Source of the DNA: Nonomuraea pusilla
GTDB lineage: Bacteria > Actinomycetota > Actinomycetes > Streptosporangiales > Streptosporangiaceae
Direction of reading: 5' to 3'
Assembly (NCBI RefSeq): GCF_900109355.1
Contig: NZ_FOBF01000013.1
Location: 1 to 64,000, forward strand
Length of the DNA: 64,000 bases
This document shows, in pieces, positions 43,246-51,557 of this stretch. Numbering within the stretch: position 1 is the stretch's first letter; the number at the start of each line of letters is the position of its first letter. Position numbers and translations under genes: made by a program. The notes below the pieces were generated by a model. It was not told where the DNA came from and did no database searches. It was given only the letters and a program-made list of their open reading frames with translations.

Positions 43246-44852
43246 CGGGCCGCCGGCTTGATCAGAGGCGCCCACTGCTGGGAGAAGTTGCACCAGATGG
43301 TGTAGGCGCCGTCGAAGACGAGCCTGCGGTTCAGCGCCAGGCCGATGTCGGTGTAGAAGAGCGGGGCGTACGGCTGCTGCTCGGCCAGGATCGACATGAG
43401 GCGCTTGACCCCTTCGACCCGCTCGTCCCGGTCCGCGGTGCGCTGCCGGCTGAGGAGTCGCTCGATCTCGGGCGTGGTGAAGCCGGAGGTGTTGAACCCG
43501 CTCTTGGCCTGCTCGTCGCCGAGCACGAGGGCGGGGATGCCGGCCGGGTCGGGGTACTCGGGGGTGTAGGGGATGATCTGCATGCCGAGCTGCCGGTGAC
43601 CGTACAGCTTGGCCAGGTACTCCTGGAAGGGGACCTGCTGCGGCGTCAGCGTGATGCCGAGCGGCTTGAGGTTCTGCTGCAGGCTCTGCAGGACGTCACC
43701 CAGCCACTTCATGGACGCGGGGTAGGGCACCGTCACCTGGAAGCCCCGCGGGTGGCTGGAGCGTGCCAGCTCGGCCTTGGCCTCGGCCGGGTCGTGGCGC
43801 GGGTCGGGCAGCCCGTCGTAGACGGAGCGCACCTGATCGGCGGACGCCAGCTCGCCCCAGCTCTCCGGGGGCGTGATGCTCCTGGAGACGCGTGCCTTCC
43901 CGCCGAAGAGCGCCGCGGTGAGCCCGCCGCGATCGACGGACAGCGAGACGGCTCTGCGTACGTGCACGTCGTCGAAGGGCGCCGAGGTGACGTCGAAGGA
44001 GAGGTAGACCGTCTGCGGCGAGGGCACCCACTGCACCTTGAGCCTGTCGCCGTCACGCCAGCGCCGCGACTGCGAGGGGTCGGACAGGAAGGTGCCGTCG
44101 ACCGACCCCGACTGCACGGCCAGCCTGAGCGTCTCGGGGTCGCTGACCACCTTGAACTCCAGCCGGGCCACCGCGGGCCTGGCGCCCCACCAGGACGGGT
44201 TGCGCACCAGGACCGCTCCGGTCGCGGGCGAGAAGGACTCCACCCGGTACGGGCCGCTGCCCATGGTGCGTCCCTGCGGCGTGCCGAGGTTCTCGGGGTG
44301 GGCGGTGGCGTAGGCCTGCTGCATGACCTGGCCGGCCAGCGCGGGGACGTACCGGAAGTACGGGTCGGGCCTGCTGAGCTTCACCGTCACCGTGTCGGCG
44401 GCGGTGGCCGTGACGCTGCGCACCGCGCCGAAGTAGGTGGCGAACTCGCTGGCGACGCCCTTGTCCGTGTGCCTGTGCAGGGAGAACGCGGCGTCCTGCG
44501 CGGTGACGGGCCTGCCGTCCCAGAACCTCGCGTCGGTGCGGATCCGGTACACGTAGGTCAGCGGATCCGGCCGGCTCCACGAGGTGGCCAGCCCGGGGAC
44601 GAGCCGTCCGGCGGCGTCCAGGTAGAGCAGCGAGTCGTAGATCTGCTGGTAGACGAGGGCGGATTTGCCGTCGTAGGCGTGGGCGGGATCGAGGCTGCGC
44701 GGGCCGCTGTCGATGGCCCACGTCACCTTGGCGACCTCGCCGGCCGCCGCGGCGGGGCCGGAGGAAGCGGCTGGTCCGCTCCCGCAGGCCGTGGCGGGCA
44801 GCAAGGTCGACAGCGTGGCGACAAGCAGGAGACGTCTGGATCGTTGGTTCAT
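43242..44852 (-). CDS. Peptide-type ABC substrate-binding lipoprotein
   Basis: A 536-residue SBP_bac_5 protein. The signal peptide ends in a lipobox (ATAC, Cys at about 23). Family landmarks: RSLDPAHAYDGKSALVYQQIYDSL, FWDGRPVTAQDAAFSLHR and MGSGPYRVESF. It captures a peptide-like ligand outside the membrane. ATG at 44852 is chosen because the lipoprotein signal begins there. Paired palindromes lie at 44914-44959 upstream. Confidence 0.92.
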   Translation of the reverse strand: MNQRSRRLLLVATLSTLLPATACGSGPAASSGPAAAAGEVAKVTWAIDSGPRSLDPAHAYDGKSALVYQQIYDSLLYLDAAGRLVPGLATSWSRPDPLTYVYRIRTDARFWDGRPVTAQDAAFSLHRHTDKGVASEFATYFGAVRSVTATAADTVTVKLSRPDPYFRYVPALAGQVMQQAYATAHPENLGTPQGRTMGSGPYRVESFSPATGAVLVRNPSWWGARPAVARLEFKVVSDPETLRLAVQSGSVDGTFLSDPSQSRRWRDGDRLKVQWVPSPQTVYLSFDVTSAPFDDVHVRRAVSLSVDRGGLTAALFGGKARVSRSITPPESWGELASADQVRSVYDGLPDPRHDPAEAKAELARSSHPRGFQVTVPYPASMKWLGDVLQSLQQNLKPLGITLTPQQVPFQEYLAKLYGHRQLGMQIIPYTPEYPDPAGIPALVLGDEQAKSGFNTSGFTTPEIERLLSRQRTADRDERVEGVKRLMSILAEQQPYAPLFYTDIGLALNRRLVFDGAYTIWCNFSQQWAPLIKPAAR

Positions 44853-44913
44853 GGCTCGCTCCGGGCCGGTGGCACTTGGGGAGAACGTAGAAGCTGGACG
44901 GGTGGCCGGACGA

Positions 44914-44959
44914 GCGACGGATGTCGGGTCGTGCGGCCGTCCCAGGCGACACATGTCGC
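44914..44959. promoter_or_regulatory. Paired 14-bp palindromes upstream of the binding-protein gene
   Basis: GCGAC-GGAT-GTCGG at 44914-44927 and GCGAC-ACAT-GTCGC at 44946-44959 start 32 bp apart. They lie between the DAO stop codon and the transporter operon, so that operon has its own controlled promoter. Confidence 0.72.
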
Positions 44960-44964
44960 GCCGC

Positions 44965-46122
44965 TCAGCCGAGGATCCGGGCCTTTCCGTAGCCGCCGCC
45001 GAGCAGGCTCCCCCGGGCGAAACGGGCGGGAGAGAACTGCTCCAGGGCGGGATCGCCGGGCTCGCCGGTGAGGAGATCGGCCACGTGCGCGCCGAGCGCC
45101 GGCGCCCATTTGAAGCCGTGCCCGGCGGTCCCTGCGACGATCGTCACCCGGTCGGCGACCTCGCCGATCACCGGCTGCCAGTCGGGGGCCACGTCGTAGA
45201 GCGCGGCGTAGCCCGAGGTCGCCGTGGCCTCGGCCAGTCGCGGCACGCGGCGCACCGCCGGCTCCACGACGCGCAGATGCTCCTCCGGCCACAGCTCGCT
45301 CTCGTAGCGGTCCGGATCGGCCGCGGGCTCCTCCCACAGCGTGCCGACCAGGAACTGGCCGGCGTGCTCCGGCTTGGCGTAGATCCCGTCCGGTATCGAG
45401 GCCCACACGTAGGGCAGGGGCTCCGCGCCGCCCCAGCCGAACGTGGCGACGATGTGCCGCTCGGCGTGCAGCGGCAGCACCACGCCGACGCGTGCCAGCA
45501 GCTCGCCGGTCCACGGTCCTGCGGCCAGCAGCACCCTCTCGGCGGTCACGTGCTCGCCTCCCGCGGTCCGCAGGCGCACGGCCTTCCCGCTCGGTTCGAC
45601 GGCCACCACCGGGCAGTCGCTGCGCACCTGGGCTCCCAGTTGCCTGGCGCGCTCCAGCATGCCGAGCGTGGTGCCGACGGGGTCGGCGTGGCCGGCGTCC
45701 GGCTCCCACGCGCCCCAGCCGATCCCCGCCAGGTCGAAGCCCGGGAAGTCCGCCGCCACGCCGGAGGCGGGTATCAGCTCCGTCCTGATGCCCTGCGCGT
45801 CGAGGCGCTCGACCGTGCGGCGCATCTGCGGGCCGTCCTCCTCCGCGTGCAGGAAGAGCGCGCCGGTCGTCACGAATCCCGCCTGGCCGCCGTGCGTCCA
45901 GTCGGTGAAGCCGTGGAACAGGTCGATCGAGTCGCGGGTGAGCCGGGCGAGGAACTCGTTGACGTAGTATCCCCGCACGACCGCGCTGGACTGCCCGGTC
46001 GGTCCCGACGCGGGGGTGGCGCGTTCCAGCACGACCACCCTGGCTCCCCGCGCGGCCACGTGCATCGCGGCGCTGGCGCCGTGCACGCCCGCCCCGATGA
46101 TCGCGACGTCGTACGCCGCCAT
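44965..46122 (-). CDS. DAO-family FAD-dependent dehydrogenase (sarcosine/dimethylglycine type)
   Basis: A 385-residue flavoprotein of the D-amino acid oxidase/sarcosine oxidase family. FAD fold AAYDVAIIGAGVHGASAAMHVAARG at the N-terminus; QSSAVVRGYY matches the FAD loop; GTAGHGFKWAPALG near the end is characteristic. It would oxidise a secondary or N-methylated amine. Divergence from a dedicated EtfB/EtfA pair suggests that it passes electrons to ETF rather than oxygen, as dimethylglycine dehydrogenase does. The substrate is unknown. Confidence 0.87.
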   Translation of the reverse strand: MAAYDVAIIGAGVHGASAAMHVAARGARVVVLERATPASGPTGQSSAVVRGYYVNEFLARLTRDSIDLFHGFTDWTHGGQAGFVTTGALFLHAEEDGPQMRRTVERLDAQGIRTELIPASGVAADFPGFDLAGIGWGAWEPDAGHADPVGTTLGMLERARQLGAQVRSDCPVVAVEPSGKAVRLRTAGGEHVTAERVLLAAGPWTGELLARVGVVLPLHAERHIVATFGWGGAEPLPYVWASIPDGIYAKPEHAGQFLVGTLWEEPAADPDRYESELWPEEHLRVVEPAVRRVPRLAEATATSGYAALYDVAPDWQPVIGEVADRVTIVAGTAGHGFKWAPALGAHVADLLTGEPGDPALEQFSPARFARGSLLGGGYGKARILG

Positions 46123-46185
46123 GTCGACCCCCTCACCGGTTGGTTTCCTGGCTCGACGCTAGAGATCGGGTGGGCGGGGTGTCGC

Positions 46186-46231
46186 GCGACCGATGTCGCG
46201 CAGGATCGTCAAATTTCTCATCACATGTCGG
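46186..46231. promoter_or_regulatory. Paired 14-bp palindromes between DAO and etfB
   Basis: GCGAC-CGAT-GTCGC at 46186-46199 is followed, 32 bp on, by the degenerate TCATC-ACAT-GTCGG at 46218-46231. The pair could serve both divergent promoters. Confidence 0.65.
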
Positions 46232-46268
46232 GCGAAGTGCGGGCGACTCGCCGCCTACCGTGACCGGC

Positions 46269-47027
46269 ATGCTGACGATCCTCGTTCCCGTCAAGGACGT
46301 GTCGATCCACCTCCGGGTCAAAGAGGGCCGCCTCACCAGGCAGGGAGTGCCACGCAGGCTCGACAGCCTGCACGAGACCCCGCTGGAGTGGGCCCGCCGG
46401 GCGCGCGAGTCCGGCCTGGCGGCACGCGTCGTCGCGATGACGCTGGGGCCCGCGGGCGCCGCCGACGCGCTGCGCCGCACGCTCGCGCTGGGCGCCGACG
46501 AGGCGATCCTGGTCAGCGACCACGCCTTCGAAGGGGCCGACGTACGCACCACCGCCCGGGTGATCGCCGCCGTCGCCGGCCGGGTGGGCGCGGGCCTGGT
46601 CGCCTGCGGATACGAGAGCGCGGACGGCTCGTCCGGCGCGGTGCCGGGCGCGGTCGCCGGGTCGCTCGGCTGGCCGCTGCTGAGCAGAGCGGGCCTGGCC
46701 ACGGTGGACGGCACGTCCCTGACCGTGACCAGGGACCTCGGGAGCGGGCCCGAGCGCGCGGCGGCACCGCTACCCGCCGTCGTGTCCTTCGTCGAGGGCG
46801 CCATCGAGCCGCGCGTCCCGACCCTCCGCGAGATCATGGCCGTCCGCTCCGCCGGAATCGTGACCCTTTCCTCCGCGGATGTGGGAGTACGGCCCGCCGC
46901 CGCCAACGCCGTGGACACCGGTGTGACAGCCGCGCCCGCGTCCCGGAGGACTCCCACCGTCCTCGGGTTCGACGACGGCGTGGACAGCCTGGTCGCCCTC
47001 CTGTCCGGGGCGGGCAGCGATGCCTGA
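46269..47027 (+). CDS. etfB: Electron transfer flavoprotein beta subunit
   Basis: A 252-residue EtfB. It has the family opening ILVPVKDV, the LGADEAILVSD segment and the GYESADGSSGAVPGAVAGSLGWP nucleotide-binding region. With EtfA it forms the carrier that moves electrons from a flavin dehydrogenase to the respiratory chain. It overlaps etfA by 8 bp. Confidence 0.9.
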   Translation: MLTILVPVKDVSIHLRVKEGRLTRQGVPRRLDSLHETPLEWARRARESGLAARVVAMTLGPAGAADALRRTLALGADEAILVSDHAFEGADVRTTARVIAAVAGRVGAGLVACGYESADGSSGAVPGAVAGSLGWPLLSRAGLATVDGTSLTVTRDLGSGPERAAAPLPAVVSFVEGAIEPRVPTLREIMAVRSAGIVTLSSADVGVRPAAANAVDTGVTAAPASRRTPTVLGFDDGVDSLVALLSGAGSDA

Positions 47028-47934
47028 GCCCGAGGTGACCGTGGTGGCCTCCGACGTGGCCACCGCCCGCCGCCTGCTCGGCGTCGTGCAGCCGGGTACG
47101 CCCACCCGCGCCGTCCTGCTCGGCGACGCGGGAGACGCGGCGGGGCTGCCCGCCGGCCGCGTCGTCCTCGCGCCCGGGCTGGCCGGGCAGGACCCGGCCG
47201 CCGTCGGCCCCGGGGTGGCCGCCCTGGTCGCCGGCGCGGGCGCGGTGCTCCTGGATTCGACGCAGCCGGGCAGGGACCTGGCGGGATGGCTCTCCGCCAC
47301 CGCGGACCTGCCGCTGGTGTGGCAGGTGGACGCGCTCCGCCGTACGCCCGACGGCGGGATCGAGGTCGAGCGCGCCGTCATGGGCGGCAGCCACCGCCTC
47401 ACCCAGCGCGTACCCCCGGGACAGCCCGTGATCGTCCTGGCCAGGCCACTGCCGGTGGAGGTGGAGCCGGGGCGTCCGGTCGTGGAGCGCTCGGCGCTGT
47501 CCTCAGGGCCCTCCGCCCTGGAGATCGTGCCGCTCGACCCGGCGGCGGGCGGCGCGTCGCGACTGGCCGGAGCGCGCGTGGTCGTGAGCGTGGGACGCGG
47601 GATCGGAGGACGGGACCAGCTCGGCCGCTACCAGCGGCTCGCCGACGTGACCGGCGCCGCGCTCGGCGCCTCCCGCGCCGCCGTGGACAGCGGCTGGCTT
47701 CCCTTCTCCCACCAGGTGGGGCAGACAGGCGCGACGGTCGCGCCGGATCTCTACCTGGCGTTCGGGATCTCGGGCGCGGTGCAGCACCTGGCCGGCATGC
47801 GGGCGAGCAAACGGGTCGTCGCCGTCAACACCGACCCCGACGCGCCGATCTCCCGGCTGGCCGACCTGGTGATCGTCGCCGACGCGGGCGCGGTCGCCGA
47901 CGAACTGCTGCGACGGCTGGAAGAGGGGAGATAG
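47020..47934 (+). CDS. etfA: Electron transfer flavoprotein alpha subunit
   Basis: A 304-residue EtfA. The C-terminal FAD domain is complete: VVSVGRGIGGRD, GASRAAVDSGW and QVGQTGATVAPDLYLAFGISGAVQHLAGM. The N-terminal half is diverged from housekeeping EtfA, as expected for a pathway-specific pair. The next gene starts 3 bp after the stop. Confidence 0.9.
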   Translation: MPEPEVTVVASDVATARRLLGVVQPGTPTRAVLLGDAGDAAGLPAGRVVLAPGLAGQDPAAVGPGVAALVAGAGAVLLDSTQPGRDLAGWLSATADLPLVWQVDALRRTPDGGIEVERAVMGGSHRLTQRVPPGQPVIVLARPLPVEVEPGRPVVERSALSSGPSALEIVPLDPAAGGASRLAGARVVVSVGRGIGGRDQLGRYQRLADVTGAALGASRAAVDSGWLPFSHQVGQTGATVAPDLYLAFGISGAVQHLAGMRASKRVVAVNTDPDAPISRLADLVIVADAGAVADELLRRLEEGR

Positions 47935-47937
47935 CGC

Positions 47938-50028
47938 ATGGAACAGGTCATCTGGCTACCCGGTGACCGCGTGTGCCTCGTCGGCGACGGGGTGCTGCGC
48001 CTGGTCGAGGGCGGTGCCGCACGCCCGGGGATCGACGTCGGCGGGTTGCCGGGCAGCCCGGTCGCCGGTGAGGACGGCAGGCTGGAGTTCCTCGACGCCG
48101 AGGCGGGCCGGTGTGCCCTGCTGGACCCGGCCACCGGGCGGATCGAGGAGCTCGACCGGCGGGCGGCAGGGGAACGCGCGCGGCGGCGACCCCGCAGGAT
48201 CGGCTCCGGGTCGCTCGCGGGCGATCCGGAGGTGGCGGAGGTCCTCGACCCTGGGCGGCGGCTGGCGCTGGGCGTGAACGGGCCCGATCTCAGCCTGCGC
48301 GACCTGACGGACGACCGGGTCCGGCCGCTGACGGCGACCGGCGACGCGGAGCAGCCGTGGCAGGTCGAGGGGGCGTGCTGGTCGCCTGACGGCACCCGGG
48401 TCGCGGCCCTCAGGACGGACCTCGCCGGCGTGCGCCGCGCGCCGGTCGTGCACTGGCTGGGACCCTGGGAGGAGATCGAGTGGGTCCCGTTCACCCGCAG
48501 CGGCGGACCGCTGCCGCAACTCCACCCGTATCTCGTCGAGGTGGCGACGGGTGAGGCGCGCCCGGTCGACGTCGGCACGGAACCCGACCGGTTCGTCGCG
48601 TTCCTCGGCTTCCGCGGCGCCGCCCTGTACCTGATCACGATCAACCGGGCCCGTAACCACCTCAGGCTGCTCAGCGCCCGGCCGGACGGGACCACCACGA
48701 CGCTGTTCGAGGAGCGGCAGGAGACGTTCCTGCCGTCGGCGTTCGGGATGGCCCTGGACATGGTGACGCTGCTGCCCGGCTCGGGACGCTTCGTCGTCAG
48801 GTCGGAACGCTCCGGCCTCGCCCGGCTCTACCTCTACTCCGCCGACGGCCGGACCTGCACGCCGCTCACCGACGGCCTGGACCTGCCGGTCGCCGGGGTC
48901 GACCTGGACTACCCCGAGCAGGCGCCGGAGACCCCTGAGCAGGGCGTCGTCGCCGTGGACGAGGCGCGCGAGCTCCTCTACTTCAAGGCCGCCGCCGACG
49001 AACGCCGCCCCTACGACCGGCACCTCTACCGGGTCGGGCTGGACGGAACGGGCCTGTGCCGGCTGACCGGCGAGGACGGCCAGCACGACATCGCGTTCAG
49101 CCCGTCGCGGTGCTGCTACCTCGACACGCACAGCGCCATCGGCCGCGCGCGCACGGTCAGCCTGCACGCCGCTCCGTCCGGGGAGCTCATCTCGACCCTG
49201 GCGGAGTCCGGCACGGTTGCCGACACGGGAGCGCAGAGGTTCACGGCGGTCGCGGCGGACGGGCGGACGGAGATCCACGGGCTGCTCTTCCTGCCGCCCG
49301 ATCTCGACGAGACCCGGTCGTACCCGGTCATCGACCTCATCTACGGCGGCCCGCAGGAGACCCGGGTGCCCCGCCGCCCCGACTCCGCGCGCGTCGCGAC
49401 CGCCCTGTCGCTGAGCGCGCTCGGCTTCGCCTGCGTGATCGTCGACGGGCGCGGCACTCCCGGGCGCTCCAAGGCCTTCCACGACACCGTGTACGGGCGC
49501 TTCGGGCAGCACGAGATCCCCGACCACGTCGCGGCGGTCCGGCAGGCCGCCGCCACCCGGCCCTACCTCGACCTGGACCGGGTCGGGATCTTCGGGCACT
49601 CGTGGGGCGGGTACATGGCGCTGCGTGGGATGGTGACCGCCCCCGAGTTCTACCGGGCGGGGGTCGCGGCCATGCCCGTGGCCGACCTCGACGACCACCT
49701 GGCGATGGCGATCGAGCCCTACATGGGGTCGCCGCGCGACAACCCGGACGGGTACGCGGCCGCGTCGAGCCTCCGCCTGGTGGACCGGCTGCGCGGGCGC
49801 CTGTGCGTCATCGCGGGCACCAGCGACGTCAACGCCACCTTCTCGGCGACCGTCAAGCTCATCGACGCCCTGGTGAAGGCGGGCAAACGGTACGACCTGG
49901 TGCTGCTGCCCGAGGTCGACCACCACCCGCGCGGCCCCGCCCGCGACTACTACGACGCGGCCGTGCGGCGCTTCTTCCTGGAAACCCTGCGCCCCGAGGA
50001 GCACGAAGCGTGCCACGGCTCGGACTGA
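47938..50028 (+). CDS. S9-family (prolyl oligopeptidase-type) peptidase
   Basis: A 696-residue serine peptidase. The first two-thirds is a beta-propeller-like region; the C-terminal hydrolase domain has nucleophile S555 (GHSWGGY), D630 (GTSDVN) and H662 (VDHHP). The form resembles dipeptidyl-peptidase IV/acyl-aminoacyl peptidases. No signal peptide is seen, so it probably acts on imported peptides. It follows etfA closely with a good ribosome site (GAGGGGAG) and is likely in the etf operon. Confidence 0.88.
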   Translation: MEQVIWLPGDRVCLVGDGVLRLVEGGAARPGIDVGGLPGSPVAGEDGRLEFLDAEAGRCALLDPATGRIEELDRRAAGERARRRPRRIGSGSLAGDPEVAEVLDPGRRLALGVNGPDLSLRDLTDDRVRPLTATGDAEQPWQVEGACWSPDGTRVAALRTDLAGVRRAPVVHWLGPWEEIEWVPFTRSGGPLPQLHPYLVEVATGEARPVDVGTEPDRFVAFLGFRGAALYLITINRARNHLRLLSARPDGTTTTLFEERQETFLPSAFGMALDMVTLLPGSGRFVVRSERSGLARLYLYSADGRTCTPLTDGLDLPVAGVDLDYPEQAPETPEQGVVAVDEARELLYFKAAADERRPYDRHLYRVGLDGTGLCRLTGEDGQHDIAFSPSRCCYLDTHSAIGRARTVSLHAAPSGELISTLAESGTVADTGAQRFTAVAADGRTEIHGLLFLPPDLDETRSYPVIDLIYGGPQETRVPRRPDSARVATALSLSALGFACVIVDGRGTPGRSKAFHDTVYGRFGQHEIPDHVAAVRQAAATRPYLDLDRVGIFGHSWGGYMALRGMVTAPEFYRAGVAAMPVADLDDHLAMAIEPYMGSPRDNPDGYAAASSLRLVDRLRGRLCVIAGTSDVNATFSATVKLIDALVKAGKRYDLVLLPEVDHHPRGPARDYYDAAVRRFFLETLRPEEHEACHGSD

Positions 50029-51428
50029 CCGCCGCGATCCTGCTCGCCGCCTCTCTCGTGCCGGTGCGAGCCGACGCCGCGGCGGGCCCACGCCTCGAAG
50101 GCCTCTGGCGGACGGAAGGCTACGGCCTGGTGCTGTCCGTCGAGGGCTCCACGGTCACGCTGCTGCAGACCACCGCGATCAGCTGCCTCCGTCTCGACCA
50201 GGGCGAACGCGTCGCTCCGTCCACGTATCGGCTGAGCGACGGCACCACCACGATCAGTCTCCGGGTGGACCGCGGGCGTCCGGGCCGGGGGATCATGCGC
50301 GCCGGCGGTTCCACCGGCTACCGGAGCATGACCAGGCTCCGCGCGCTGCCCGAGCCGTGCGGCCGCAAGCAGCCGTCCGGCCCCCTGGGAACCTTCGACG
50401 TGTTCTGGCAGACGTTCGCGGAGAACTACCCGTTCTTCCGGCGACGCCACATCGACTGGGCCGCCGCGCGACAGCGCTACCGGCCGCTGGTGACCGAGAA
50501 GACGCTGTTCGGCATCCTGCGCGACATGATCAGGCCGCTGCACGACGCGCACACCGCCGTCATCGCCGGCGACCGCGTCTTCATGGGGCAGCGGCCAGGC
50601 ACCCGGAACACCACGGTGGCGTTCGGCGCCCGGACCAAGGCCTACATCCAGCGCCGCGACCTTCACGGCGCGGGGCGTGACCACGCGGCCGGGCAGCTCA
50701 CCTACGCCGACCTGCCGGACGGGCTCGGCTACCTGCGGGTGGCCGGGTTCTACGGGTACACCGACGGCGAGGATCTCGACTACCCGGCCGATCGCCGGGC
50801 GCTCACCAGGGCGCTCGACGCCATCCTCACCCCGGGACGCGCCCCTCGCGGCCTGGTCATCGACGTGCGGTTCAACCCCGGCGGTTTCGACGCCCTCGCC
50901 CTGCAGCTCGCCTCCCGGTTGACGGCCAGGCCGTACGTCGCCTACAGCAAGCGCGCCCGCGACGACCCGCGCGACCCGACGAGCTTCACCCCTCCTCAAC
51001 CGATCACCGTCACGCCCGCTCGGGCTCATCGCTACACAGGACCGATCGCGCTGCTCACGTCCGGGACCACCAACAGCGCGGGCGAGACCTTCACCCAGGC
51101 TCTGATGGACAGGCCTGGCGGGGTCGTCCGGATCGGGCAGAACACGCAAGGGGTCTTCTCCGACGTGATGGAGTGTCCGCTGCCCAACGGATGGACCTTC
51201 TGGGTACCGAACGAGGAGTACCTGACCCGGGAGGGCACGACCTTCGACGGGACCGGCATCCCTCCGGACCTGCGCACGCCGGTCTTCACCCCGGCGGAGT
51301 TCGCCGAGGGCCGCGACTCCGCCTTCGACCGGGCGGTCGCCGTCCTTTCGAAGCGTGCGCCGAGCGATCACGGCGCTCGGGAGGTTCATGCCGGAGGGCC
51401 GTCGAGCGCCGCCTGGGCGCGGAACTGA
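50010..51428 (+). CDS. Secreted S41-family peptidase
   Basis: A 472-residue exported protein: signal peptide 1 to about 27, a small N-terminal domain, then the S41 (C-terminal-processing/tricorn-like) core with GLVIDVRFNPGGFDALALQLASRL and nucleophile S356 in LTSGTTNSAGETF. GTG at 50010 follows GAGGAG and overlaps the S9 gene by 19 bp. It may supply peptides to the importer. The last 20 residues look like read-through into degraded sequence. Confidence 0.82.
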   Translation: MPRLGLTAAILLAASLVPVRADAAAGPRLEGLWRTEGYGLVLSVEGSTVTLLQTTAISCLRLDQGERVAPSTYRLSDGTTTISLRVDRGRPGRGIMRAGGSTGYRSMTRLRALPEPCGRKQPSGPLGTFDVFWQTFAENYPFFRRRHIDWAAARQRYRPLVTEKTLFGILRDMIRPLHDAHTAVIAGDRVFMGQRPGTRNTTVAFGARTKAYIQRRDLHGAGRDHAAGQLTYADLPDGLGYLRVAGFYGYTDGEDLDYPADRRALTRALDAILTPGRAPRGLVIDVRFNPGGFDALALQLASRLTARPYVAYSKRARDDPRDPTSFTPPQPITVTPARAHRYTGPIALLTSGTTNSAGETFTQALMDRPGGVVRIGQNTQGVFSDVMECPLPNGWTFWVPNEEYLTREGTTFDGTGIPPDLRTPVFTPAEFAEGRDSAFDRAVAVLSKRAPSDHGAREVHAGGPSSAAWARN

Positions 51429-51440
51429 AGGTCAGCCAGT

Positions 51441-51557
51441 GCTTTCCACCGGGAGATCGTGGCGGCCTCCGGCAACAGCCTGCTGCTGTCGGTGTGGGAG
51501 TCACTGGGCATCGAGGTGTGGACCCATCACGACCACATCCTCGCCTACGCCGCCTGA
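51441..51557 (+). pseudogene. C-terminal fragment of a GntR/FadR-type regulator
   Basis: Thirty-eight codons reading AFHREIVAASGNSLLLSVWE and ending HHDHILAYAA-stop match part of an FCD ligand domain of a GntR regulator. Nothing of the DNA-binding domain remains. The fragment overlaps the end of the convergent monooxygenase gene. Confidence 0.65.
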
